DNA from: Erpobdella octoculata
Lineage: Eukaryota; Annelida; Clitellata; Hirudinida; Erpobdellidae
DNA: 64,000 bases
NCBI GenBank assembly: GCA_963978895.1
Contig: OZ022241.1
Span: 16,897,341 to 16,961,340 of the forward strand
Direction of reading: 5' to 3'
Below the pieces are notes generated by a model. The model saw only the letters and a program-made list of their open reading frames with translations, searched no databases and was not told the origin of the DNA. The position numbers were made by a program, and so were the translations under genes. How positions within the stretch are numbered: position 1 is the stretch's first letter; every line of letters starts with the position of its first letter. Shown here one piece after another: positions 12,731 through 21,753 of the stretch.

Positions 12731-12775
12731 GGGCTCTGAGGATGACAATTTTAGTCAAAACGGTCCGTTAGCCCT
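12731..12775 (+). ncRNA. Decayed hammerhead ribozyme-like motif
   Basis: Plus strand order: stem I arm GGGCT; CTGAGGA (fits the CUGANGA core); stem II GAC...GTC; then AAAA where GAAA is required; stem III ACG-GTC-CGT; T; stem I arm AGCCC. Stem I pairs five bases perfectly. The missing G12 should abolish cleavage. The closing AACGGTCCGT matches the intact-looking motif at 59,374-59,415, so both derive from one lineage, probably Penelope-like retroelements, whose long terminal regions carry such ribozymes. Confidence 0.5.
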
Positions 12776-12902
12776 AGTTGAATAAAACAAATGTATGTAG
12801 TTTGAAAAATTTAGAATGTTTGTCAAAAAAAATAATCAACACAAAGTAGTCTATTGTCTTTAATAGCGCGTGCCATAAAGAAAATATTACACCTAAGTAC
12901 GT

Positions 12903-13175
<273 letters not shown>

Positions 13176-13339
13176 AATTTGTTTTTTTAAATCAATTTTT
13201 TTTCAAATTTATTCATGAACAAATAAAAAGTTTCATAAAAACAAATAAAGAACAACAGAAAAAGAACAAATGTTCCTGCGAGTCTGTAACTCTGTACAAA
13301 AATTTATAAAAAAGAAAAAATTAGAAAAAAGCAAACATT

Positions 13340-13860
13340 CACTGTTTTGGTATAAAGTCCTTCAAATTCCTGTTCAGCAGGTAGTTTTTCAGAGAGACCT
13401 TGAATGAGCTGAGAGAATATTGGCTGATGTCATGCGGCAGAGAATTCCAGATCTTATAACCTATAAATTTTAATGAATGCTTTCCAAGTGTCGAGCGGAT
13501 CGATCACGTACGGAAACAGTGTCCAGATCGCACAAAATGGTTGTGCACATCCTCTGCTTTATAAAAATGACTTTTTGAGTGCTGGGGTAAAAGGTTGTGT
13601 GCATACTTATACATATAAATGGCTGACTGATATAGACAGACTTAATCAACTGTCAACAAATGGTTGTTTATCCGAGTGGTTATGGTTAAATGACTCCTGG
13701 ACAGGTGAAAAATTGCACTAATAACACGTTTTTGTAAAATCATTATTTTTGCAACTCGACTTTTGTAGTTGATACACCATATAAAATTACAGCAATTGAT
13801 ATATGCATATATCAACTAGAAGTACAAGATCAGCAAAACTTTGCTAGGGAGAAACCACGA
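13340..13860 (-). pseudogene. Non-LTR retrotransposon ORF2 C-terminal fragment
   Basis: On the minus strand 13,450-13,340 reads YKIWNSLPHDISQYSLSSFK then VSLKNYLLNRNLKDF before a stop. The WNSLP-x-FK-x-L-x-YLL pattern is the usual C-terminus of LINE (CR1/Jockey-like) reverse-transcriptase proteins. Upstream, frameshifted pieces read YQSAIYMYKYAHNLLPQHSK, the segment preceding it. No reverse transcriptase motifs remain, so it is a 5'-truncated, decayed copy. Confidence 0.65.
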
Positions 13861-13899
13861 AAGGCGATGAATTATGCCCGAATGCAGAGAAACTTTCAA

Positions 13900-14020
13900 T
13901 AATGTGACCAATAATGTGACCACGTTATTCAGAAATTCAGCCAGGCTTATTGGTATATTATTTTATACTTTTAGGGCGCGAGAAAAACGTTGTTTTTTTA
14001 AGTATTTTTTATTATGTAAA
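13900..14020 (+). repeat. Dispersed repeat, second half
   Basis: 'gtgaccacgttattcagaaa', 'gccaggctta', 'gaaaaacgttgttttttta' and 'tatgtaaa' match 27,460-27,575 in order. It stops exactly where the Helitron TC start occurs at 14,021. Confidence 0.65.
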
Positions 14021-14443
14021 TCTATATATCTAAAAAAACATGTCCTGACTGACTGACTGATAATCAACGCCGAGCTGAAACGCCTCATCTTAGGAACGTG
14101 AAATTTAGAAGCTATATTACTTTTATAGCGTAAGCACCCAATAAGAAAGGATTTTTGAAAATTTTGCTCCTGAGGGTATTAAACAGGAAAACCAAATTTA
14201 TTCTAAAACAACGCATATCTCAAAAACCAAAGATGAGAAAATTTTAAAATTTGGTATCTAGATTCTTCTTAAAAAGTAACAAAACACGTATTTCACCATT
14301 TTTGAAAATTTGGTTTCCAGGACCTCAAATGTGGGTGGAAAAAAAGAATATTTGATTAAAAACCCACAAACTAGAATGTTAAAATTTTGCAATTTAGTAC
14401 CAAGATTAATATTACAAAATAACAAAAGACGGAAGAAAAAATT

Positions 14444-15072
14444 ATGAACAAAGAAGATAAAAAATGGACCGATGTGTTTTCCGGTGAGGTAAAGTCTGGA
14501 ATAACCCAGGTCAAAAAAGATATCATATCGGCATAGACAGCACTGCAGTTGCAAACCAATGTTATTGTGGAAGATCAGAGGGAGCAAGAGGAGATTGGTA
14601 GGCAAAGATGTAATGTCGTCATCCATGGACTGCCTGAATCTGCTGATGGAGGTGCTGGAGGTTTGAGTAATGAGGACAATCACAGGCTGACAAATTTGTT
14701 TCTTGAATTGAACTGTGACATGTCATCGGTTATTGACATGGTTACGCTTGGCAGACGAACTGACAACGTTGGTCTGAAGCCAAGACCGATGAGACTTACA
14801 CTCTCATCGGAGGGACAAAAAGACAAATTACCCCGCAGGGCAAAAAACCTGAAAGGAGCAAGCAACGGCCTCGAGAAAGTCTTCATTCATCAAGATCTAA
14901 CTCCAAAGCAACGTGAGAAAAGGCACCAGTGAGTAGAGGAGCTGAGGCTTCGAATCTCCAAGGGAGAAACAGATTTGATTATTGTCAACGGAAAAATAGT
15001 GAAAAGATGGAAGTCAAAAGAAACAAGACCAGCTCTACAGGCAGATCCTGGTCTGGTGGTGCCGGTGGCCTG
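14444..15072 (+). pseudogene. LINE ORF1 protein, two internal stops
   Basis: The frame from ATG 14,444 reads MNKEDKKWTDVFSGEV..., a TAG near 14,534, then RQRCNVVIHGLPESADGG and later VFIHQDLTPKQREKRHQ, a TGA near 14,930, then VEELRLRISKGETDLIIVNG and KIVKRW to the stop near 15,072. The RxNVVIxGLPES motif and the Q-E-R/V-ELR-R-xNGE--LIIxNGKIV ending are typical of ORF1 nucleic-acid-binding proteins of L2/CR1/Crack LINEs. Such proteins coat the LINE RNA. Confidence 0.72.
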
Positions 15073-15111
15073 ACGGGGGGTCGCCGGAGTTAAGATCGAG
15101 ATCAGATAATC

Positions 15112-15604
15112 GTGATAATGATGGCGTCATTGATGAGCTACCCGGGTGTGCTTCGAGGAGGGGATCCAACACTACCACAATCCCTGCAGCCTGTCAACGT
15201 AAGATCCATCAAAAACAGAATTGCCAATATCTCAGACATTATAAATAAAAACAGATTATCAATTCTTGGTTTAGTGGAGACCTGGCACAAGTGTTTTGAC
15301 AACGTTGCACTGAAAAAGATCACTCTACCTGGTTACCGCTGCATTGAAGGTGCTCGGGGGCCTGCTGAAAGGGGCCACTCTTATGGAGGAATTGCAATTA
15401 TCCACAGGAACACACTCTCGGCCGAGCCACATGCTTTGGGATTGACGCCAATTACATTTGAGATCATAATTAAAAAGTTTTCAGCCGTTAAAACGAGTTT
15501 CATCTTTGTTTTGATATACCCTCCTGGAAGCATCCCCGCGAGTAATCTGTTTTTTATAGAGCTAGGAAATATTTTTAAAGCATTGGCGACGTACAATTGC
15601 CAGA
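15112..15604 (+). pseudogene. LINE ORF2 endonuclease (EEP) part
   Basis: Reads NVRSIKNRIANISDIINKNR, then LSILGLVETWHKC, a GYRCIEGAR...GGIAIIHR block and SFIFVLIYPPGS. N (NVRSIKN) and E (VETW) are the metal-binding catalytic residues of the apurinic endonuclease fold used by LINEs to nick target DNA. The typical GDFN motif that should follow is absent: the frame is cut at 15,604 by a hAT terminal repeat. Confidence 0.72.
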
Positions 15605-15904
15605 CAGTGGCTTAGCTAGGGTGGGGCGGCAGGGGCGGCCCGCCCCGGGTGTCACCCGTTTGGGGGTGACACCCGGCTGCGATTAAAAAAACCTTACACA
15701 AACTCCATAAAATGAAATAACGGCTAAAAATCAAAAAATATCTATATGCATATCTAGGTTTTTCATATATACGCGCGGCCTTCTATGGAATGATATATCT
15801 AGTAAATTAAATCTGTGACACTACATTAAGAATTTGTAGAAAAAAAAACTTTCAACAACGCTTGGAGTGTTCCTTATGCTGCAGTAAAAACACTAACAAA
15901 CAAG

Positions 15905-16770
15905 TAAATTAAAAACGAATTTTTAAAACCAATGCTCTTATATGTAATTAAAACACAAATTTTGCAATCAATTTTTTCTTATATTACTCTTTTATTTTAT
16001 GTTAAAGTCGAAATATCTTAATTATATCGAAATATCGAAATTAATTAAAATTATCTAAATTAATTGACTTATTGTAAAACTAATAATTGAATATTGCATT
16101 GTCTTCTATTTTAAGCATGTATGCAAAATTTGAAAAAATCTATCATCAGGAAGTGACTCAAAAATTGATTGCAAGATTTGAAACAGACAGAGAAACAAAC
16201 AGACAGACAGAGAAACAGAGACGACGAGTTAATAAAAACATTGGTAATAATAATAAAAATATCATCAAAAAGCATAAAATTTAAATATCTCAACTATTTT
16301 CATGAAAATTTCGTACACGCTTGAGAATCGCGGTCAGTGAGTGTGGTTCGTGTTAACTTGGTAAAATAGTCTGCCAGTCGGTTAGCGTTTTGTGGTCAAG
16401 AAAACCCTTAAGAAAACCCTCAAGAAAACCCTCAAGAAAACCCTCAAGAAAACCCTCAAGAAAACCCTCAAGAAAACCCTCAAGAAACCCCTCGATAAAA
16501 TCCTCAAGAAAATTAACTAAATTAATTGACTTATTGTAAAACTAATAATTGAATATTGCATTGTCTTCTATCTTGAGCATGTATGCAAAATTTGAAAAAA
16601 ATCTACCATCAGGAAGTGACTCAAAAATTGATTGCAAGATTTGAAACAGACAGAGAAACAGACAGAGAAACAGACAGAGAAACAGACAGAGAAACAGACA
16701 GAGAAACAGACAGAGAAACAGAGCCGACGAGTTAATAAAAGCATTGGTAAAAATGTTGACGTTGTTTTGG
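15905..16770 (+). repeat. Dispersed repeat R1 with internal minisatellites, two tandem copies
   Basis: Core: 'attgacttattgtaaaacta', 'gcattgtcttctat', 'gcatgtatgcaaaatttgaa', 'tcaggaagtgactcaaaaat', a (cagacagagaaa)n stretch and 'gacgagttaataaaa'. It occurs at 16,060-16,245 and again at 16,516-16,760. The first has about two irregular gaca units, the second about six regular 12-bp units. Between them lies (aagaaaaccctc)n. A third, reversed copy is at 24,885-25,380. Confidence 0.75.
16400..16510 (+). repeat. (aagaaaaccctc)n minisatellite
   Basis: About nine units of 12 bp; the last units drift to aagaaacccctc and gataaaatcctc. Confidence 0.92.
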
Positions 16771-16924
16771 CTCCAATATAGGAATTTTGTGATGAACAAG
16801 AAAATGTAGACACCAGAGGTACTGCGCAAAACTTTATGCCTGCGGTATGTAATTTAACTTTTCTTTGTTACTTCTTCTTTTGGGATTATGTAATAAGAAA
16901 TATACATTGCACTCAAATTGCATT

Positions 16925-17285
16925 GCACAGTAAATGTACAACACACAGTAGCTGTTGAAGAAGCAAAAGGACTTGCTGCGAAAATATCGTAGAAATACGA
17001 CATTTCTATGGAAAAACGAATGGCAAGTAAAAACTATGACAGACTTAATGTTTCGACCGATTCAGTGCAAAACTTCAAACTAGATCGAAATCTATTGAAG
17101 ATGTGTTGTTTGTCGTTTTCGGTTGTCCCGACAAATACTTTTCTCTTGCAAACGTCGAGGAGTTAAAAATATTTGTATCAAATTTGACTGGCTTATATGA
17201 TGAGGTGTCAGAATCAAACCACCTCCTAGGGATACCGAGGTTGGGAGGATGTTCAATAACTGCCAATGGTACAGTGTCTGATTAG
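16925..17285 (+). pseudogene. Probable hAT transposase remnant
   Basis: Frames read TVAVEEAKGLAAKIS, ISMEKRMASKNYDRLNV, then, one frame on, FGCPDKYFSLANVEELKIFV followed by SNLTGLYDEVSES. The order (EA--LA--L, then a basic K-R stretch, then F--L----eL-----L---Y) resembles the middle of TTF/DUF4371-type hAT transposases. A stop and frameshifts break it. It sits behind a hAT-like terminal repeat. The match is weak and from memory of the family pattern. Confidence 0.35.
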
Positions 17286-17659
17286 GTTTAAGTAGACTTT
17301 TTGAAATTAATTTGTAGAATGGGATTTATAAAATCCCTACCAAATTTTATCGTAGCATTTAATTTATTTATTTATAAGAATTTGCTTATCTGCTGCTTCG
17401 TGCAAGAGGAGCTCTAGAAAATTAATCAACAACTACTTACGGTCAACAATGTGCTACACAAGGCTAAACAATCTTGCAATGATAACGATCAAAAACGAGA
17501 CAACGCAAAGTAATTTTGAAAATGTGATTTCCGAGTTTTCAGCGTCAAAGCTAAAAATATTTTAAAAGGAAATTTTTTTACAAGTTTCTTCTAAATATGT
17601 TTAAGATACTTGATTGATAGTTTGTGTAATTTGATAATCAATGACTTATAATAATGCAA

Positions 17660-18562
17660 TTCAGCCCCACCCAATTATCTTGAAGCGAGTGATTTCTTGA
17701 AAGAGTTTTTGGAGAAGACCGAGAGTGTTCGCCAGTCTACTTCGTCTGCTTCTTGTCCACTCTATTCTGCTGGAGGCTGTTCCAGCTCGCTGCTTGAATT
17801 CAGGCCTGTGGATGCTAACTACATCATCCGGCTCATCAGGGATTCACCTTACAAAAACTGTTCCTTGGACCCAGGGCCAACATGGATAATAAAACAATAT
17901 TCCAATGAACTGGCTGGCACCATTCGTGTCATTTCTGGCCAACTCTTCGCTAAGTCAAGGTTTTTTCCCCTCAACTCAAAAAAATGCCATCATCACGCCA
18001 GTTCTCAAGAAGCCAAACTTGCATCCGCCCAACCCTGCCAACTATCGTCCGATCTCCAATTTGTCGTATTTCTCTAAGTTGTTGGAGCGATGTGTCGGTG
18101 ACCAGAAGAACATAAACCTTAATGAAAATAACCTCGTGCCACGATGCCAGTCAGCCTATAGAAAGCATCATTCTACTGAGACTGCTGTCTTGAAGGTGCT
18201 CTCGGATGTCTACTTAGCAGCCGATCTGGGACGGATCACACTTCTGGACCTTCTGGACCTTAGTGCTGAGTTCGACACGTTGATCATCAGATCTTGTGTG
18301 ATAGGCTTCATAACTCGTTTGGTCTTGGGGGTGCGGTCCTGAAATGGTTTGGCTCCTACCTGACGGACCGGTCCCACTGCATCCGCTGCAACAATGTCAC
18401 GTCTAAGTCGGCTTCTCTCCTTTACGGTGTACCGCAGGGGTCTGTCCTTGGTCCGGTGCTGTTTCTTCTTTACACTGCTGATGTCATCGGTGTCACCACC
18501 AGACATGGGTTCTCGGCTCATTCCTATGCTGACGATCTGCAAATTTACAGTGATTCTCCTTA
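17660..18562 (+). pseudogene. LINE ORF2 reverse transcriptase part
   Basis: Across three frames: FRPVDANYIIRLIRDSPYKN, LDPGPTWIIKQYSNELAG, then TPVLKKPNLHPPNPANYRPI, SNLSYFSKLLERCV, SAYRKHHSTETAVLKVLSDV, LLDLSAEFDTL, then YGVPQGSVLGPVLFLLYTAD and YADDLQIYSDS before a TAG. NYRPISNLS, STETA, SAEFDT, GVPQGSVLGP and YADD (18,525-18,536) are reverse-transcriptase motifs of CR1/L2 LINEs. Frameshifts near 17,985 and 18,290 inactivate it. Confidence 0.8.
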
Positions 18563-19322
18563 GATGTTATGCTCTGATCTTGTGCCAAAAATGTCTGCCT
18601 GTATTGTCGAGATCAATTTACGGATGACCAGTAATCGCTGGAAACTCAATCCATCAAAGACTGAGCTGATATGGCTGGGTTCATCTCGACGACTGAGGCA
18701 TTGTCTGATGGGGATGTGGATTGGTTCGAGATCTTGGGGTGCTGGTTGACCGTGATCTTTCCATGGAGACACACATTTCCCATTTTACCGGTACCTGTTT
18801 TTACCATCTTCGTCAGCTACGTGTCATCTGCAGGAGCCTCACTACAGACTCTGCTCATTTTTTGGTGCACAGCCGGGTTGACTATTGCAATGGGGTCTTG
18901 GCTGGTCTACCGCTGTTCAGATCAACAGGCTTCAATCTGTTTTTTAGGCAGCTGCCCGTCTTGTGCTACGATAGCCTGGCTGGGCCAGCGTTTTGAGTCT
19001 GATACGGACGCGGCTTCATTGGCTTGTCTTTCCTCAGAGAATCCGTTTCAAATTTTGCTCTATGGTTTGTAAATGCCTCCATGGCATGGCTCCTGTTTAT
19101 TTTCAGGAATTATGTGTTCCGGTCTCTCAACTTTTTGGTCGGTCTCATCTTCGATCGGTGGTGGCCAGCGATCTATTTGTTCCTCAGACAAATGGCAGGC
19201 GTGGATTTTCTGTGGCTGGTCCTGTGGCCTAGAATAGCCTTCCCACCGCTCTGAAGGATCCCACGATGTCTTTTAGTGTCTTTCGTGAACGGCTCAAGAC
19301 AGATTTGTTCTCTTCCGTTTAA
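18563..19322 (+). pseudogene. LINE ORF2 C-terminal part
   Basis: Frameshifted pieces include NRWKLNPSKTELIWLGSSRR, VRDLGVLVDRDLSMETHISH, FYHLRQLRVICRSLTTDSA, LHGMAPVYFQELCVPVS and, last, FSVAGPVAWNSLPTALKDPT with FSVFRERLKTDLFSS before the stop. These follow the reverse transcriptase in L2/CR1 proteins (the N-KTE and LGV--D motifs, then the WNSLP-F--LKT-LF ending). Confidence 0.75.
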
Positions 19323-19639
19323 CTGTGCAGTGCGCTTTTGCGACTTTTATTTTGTAAAAAAAAGCGCTATATAAAAAGCCTGTATAATAATTCAGATGGG
19401 CCGGGCAAAACCTGAAGTCATGGTGGGACGAGCCAAGAATTTTCGCCAAGTGTATAAACGTATTAGGTCTGTAAAAACGGGCCGGGTCCAAAATTAACGG
19501 GTTGGGCTTAAAAGTTTGGCTTATGCAACAGGCCGGACAAACTTTTCGACGGGCCTGGCCCGTGCAGTACTCTACTATGGATGCACGGTTCAAATTCTCT
19601 AATTTCAAGCGAGCGAAGCCGCGGCGGGCACTGCTTGTA

Positions 19640-20200
19640 TTTATATATATAGATAGATTAAAAGTTCCTTATTTCATGACATACTGACGGTTATCAGCAT
19701 GTTTATTTTTATAAGAATGTTTTAGATTGAGAACTTTTTGAGTATTATTAAATCTCTTAAATTAAATTCACCGCCAGTATGGCTTGCTTAGTTACTTGCT
19801 AGCTTGCTTGAATGTTTGCAAACCTTGAAAGTGAAAATTATCTAAATTTCCGTCATCCAATTAGGCTGAAAGTTAAAATATAGGCTCACTTTTCATGACA
19901 ATGCATTTTATTAAAGTTTGAAAATTTTCTGAAAAAATTTTTAATTAAAAATCTATGTTTTAAATCAAATAAAATACAATTGAATAAATGTTTACAAATG
20001 TAAATTTGAAAAAAATTCATTAAACTAAATTTTTTGCATTAAATGAAAAAGTGGCAAATCCAGAAATATAAGAGATGGTGAAAAATCCTGGTTTTATGGC
20101 TTAGTTATAAATGGTCAAAAACGAATTACTGAAAATATTAACTAAATAGTATTAGTAAAATTAAAAAGTTTGAATAATATTTTTTTAAATTTTGATTAGT
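19640..20200. repeat. Old Helitron-like remnant (CTTG family) in AT-rich DNA
   Basis: 19,775-19,905 contains gcttgcttagttacttgcta, 'ttccgtcatccaattaggct' and 'gacaatgcattttatta'. Related text occurs at 38,640-38,800 and twice, in opposite directions, at 49,260-49,635. Tandem CTTG followed by a 'catccaatt-agct-aaa' block resembles 5' regions of non-autonomous Helitrons. The rest of the interval shows nothing. Confidence 0.4.
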
Positions 20201-20258
20201 TCATTTCTTGCATTTTGTTCTATTAATTATTTTAAAAATTGTATATACATATTTGTAT

Positions 20259-20267
<9 letters not shown>

Positions 20268-20350
<83 letters not shown>

Positions 20351-20373
20351 ACATATATATATATATATATATA
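20268..20373. repeat. (TA)n microsatellite
   Basis: (CA)n leads into TA with TTTATA and GTATAC interruptions. Confidence 0.95.
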
Positions 20374-20376
20374 ACT

Positions 20377-20747
20377 TTTCAAAATGCCACGTTTTTGTAA
20401 ACTAAAAAATGAAAATAAATTTTCTCTGGGCTGTGTGAGAAATGTCTTTATGGAGGCATGCATTAATTGTGGACACTCGTATAACAAACAAGCCATATAT
20501 TTGTTAAACTTAAAACGTGGGGCGTCATTTATATTAAAAAAAAAGCGTTCTATCCTGTTTAAAAAATAGAAGATTGTTAATTTGAGTAAAAGGCGCCCCA
20601 CGTTATAAGTTTTAAAAATGTATAGCTTGTTTGTTATACGAATGTCCACAATTAATGCATGCCTCCATAAAGACATTTCACACACAGCCCAGAGAAAAAT
20701 TATTTTCCTGTTTTTAGTTCACAAAAACGTGGTATTTCAAAATGTTT
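20377..20747. mobile_element. Foldback (palindromic) element, arms about 160 bp
   Basis: Left arm: aaaatgccacgtttttgt, ctctgggctgtgtgagaaat, gtctttatggaggcatgcat, gtataacaaacaagc, aaaacgtggggcg. The right arm is its near-exact reverse complement, starting ggcgccccacgtt and ending acaaaaacgtggtatttcaa. The spacer is about 50 bases. The arms are much more alike than neighbouring repeats, so it is fairly young. MITE-like foldback is the simplest reading; terminal duplications were not clear. A transcript would form one long hairpin. Confidence 0.75.
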
Positions 20748-20877
20748 TTTTTTAATATTTTATTTTTAATTACAAATACGAGACATTGGAACACAATCAC
20801 TCATTAACAACTAAAAATTACACTGATTTTGATGATTTTCATCTTCAAAGCCATTCAATACGAATGATACAGGAGGA

Positions 20878-21174
20878 ATGGATCGTGGTGATGATAGTAG
20901 TAGTGATGAGTCTAATGAAAATTATGTGACTTTTACAATTAATAGGGGTGATGTTGAAACTACCTCAGAATCTGCTTGTGATGATGACAATAATGATTGT
21001 GATGCTGCCAGAAATGAAGATCAACCATCATTCAGCCAGGAAGTTGGTGGGATGATGAATGATTCAGATGAGTTTATGATTATTGAGTATCCAAGTCAGA
21101 AGAATGTCCTTATGTTTGACAGTGATGACAGTGTCAATTTTATCGATGTTGACGACGACGATGATGATAGTTAA
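20878..21174 (+). CDS. Small acidic hypothetical protein (98 aa)
   Basis: ATG at 20,878 opens 98 codons rich in Asp, Ser, Asn and Glu: it begins MDRGDDSSSDESNENYVTF and ends VNFIDVDDDDDDS. EFMIIEYP and VNFIDVDDDDD resemble SUMO-interacting motifs (a hydrophobic core beside acidic residues), which is only suggestive. AATAAA at about 21,592 lies 420 bases downstream and could serve as polyadenylation signal. It might be the last exon of a longer gene. I do not recognise a family; low complexity makes a chance ORF possible. Confidence 0.35.
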   Translation: MDRGDDSSSDESNENYVTFTINRGDVETTSESACDDDNNDCDAARNEDQPSFSQEVGGMMNDSDEFMIIEYPSQKNVLMFDSDDSVNFIDVDDDDDDS

Positions 21175-21753
21175 TGATATGAAGGTTGAAATTTTGTTAA
21201 TCAGTTTTTAAATTGCACTCACGTAATGATGCAGATGATATGCATAGGACAAGAAAAAAAGGAGGATGTTAACTTTTTTATTGGATCATCACCACCTCTC
21301 AGTTAATTTAAATAATTTTACTGTTTTGCCTTTTTGTCTTATTCCGCATGTTGTAACCTTTCATTATTCAGCTGTTTTCACGTGCAATACATTTATCTTG
21401 TGAAAACTTCCTATGTGATCACCATGTAAGACAGGCAGAATGTTAAGATGTCTTCGATATGCTGTTTATTTTTTTGTTGCTGATTTAGGCTTTAATTATA
21501 CGATATAACTAAAGTTTATGTTGCATCAATTTTACACAATTAATTTTACATTGATGGTTAAAAATGTATAGAATTGTTTTTTTTGTTTATTGAATAAACA
21601 GTCATCTGATTATTATTATTTTACAACGCTTATATTAACTTGCAATTGTGTTTGTTGTTTGTTTGTTTGTTTGTTATTTCAGCGCAAACGTTGTTTTTGA
21701 AAACACCACGTCTCGTCCGATCAACGAAGTTAAAAGCAACGTCGAGTTCGGTT
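21175..21753 (+). other. Possible 3' UTR and exon-like stub
   Basis: Holds AATAAA near 21,592. At 21,655-21,683 (tgtt)n leads to 'ttatttcag', a good splice-acceptor sequence, followed by CGCAAACGTTGTTTTTGAAA and CpG-rich text up to the transposon end at 21,754. Whether it is an exon interrupted by the element is unknown. Confidence 0.3.

Larger units (their letters stand above)
15605..17650. mobile_element. hAT-type element inserted in the LINE
   Basis: The left boundary CAGTGGCTTAGCTAGGGTGG cuts the LINE endonuclease. CAGTGGCGTAGCTAGG-type ends are characteristic of hAT elements. Next is a perfect 11-bp hairpin (GGGTGTCACCC at 15,647-15,657 with GGGTGACACCC at 15,664-15,674). A broken transposase-like stretch lies at 16,925-17,285. 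The matching right end and 8-bp duplication (expected ttgccaga) were not found, so the right end was probably lost; LINE coding resumes by about 17,660. Confidence 0.5.
14360..19391 (+). mobile_element. L2/CR1-like LINE, full-span but dead, split by a hAT
   Basis: Order on the plus strand: ORF1 (14,444-15,072), endonuclease part of ORF2 (about 15,110-15,604), an insertion (15,605 to about 17,650), reverse transcriptase (about 17,660-18,562), C-terminal segment to a stop near 19,322, and a 3' tail with GCGCTATATAAAAAGC. That tail word is typical of L2-clade LINEs. Several stops and frameshifts make both ORFs non-functional. The middle of ORF2 (end of endonuclease and linker) is missing. Confidence 0.7.
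14021..19637 (+). mobile_element. CTGA-family Helitron enclosing a LINE
   Basis: The 5' end (TCTATATATC...ACATGTCCTGACTGACTGAC) and following 340 bases match the Helitron at 5,390. The sequence from 19,392 to 19,637 (gggccgggcaaaacctga ... gatgcacggttcaaattctc ... gcgagcgaagccgcggcggg CACTGCTTG) matches that copy's last 250 bases. The final CTAG has become CTTG. The 5 kb between is an L2/CR1-like LINE. Either the LINE inserted into the Helitron or it was captured; nesting is simpler. Relative to the shorter copy the 157-bp tandem array is absent. Confidence 0.62.

Noticed and set aside
18210..18542. 110-codon minus-strand ORF over the LINE
   Set aside because: Antisense shadow of the reverse transcriptase.
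20384..20569. 61-codon [17 protein letters not shown]...
   Set aside because: It is one arm of the foldback element.
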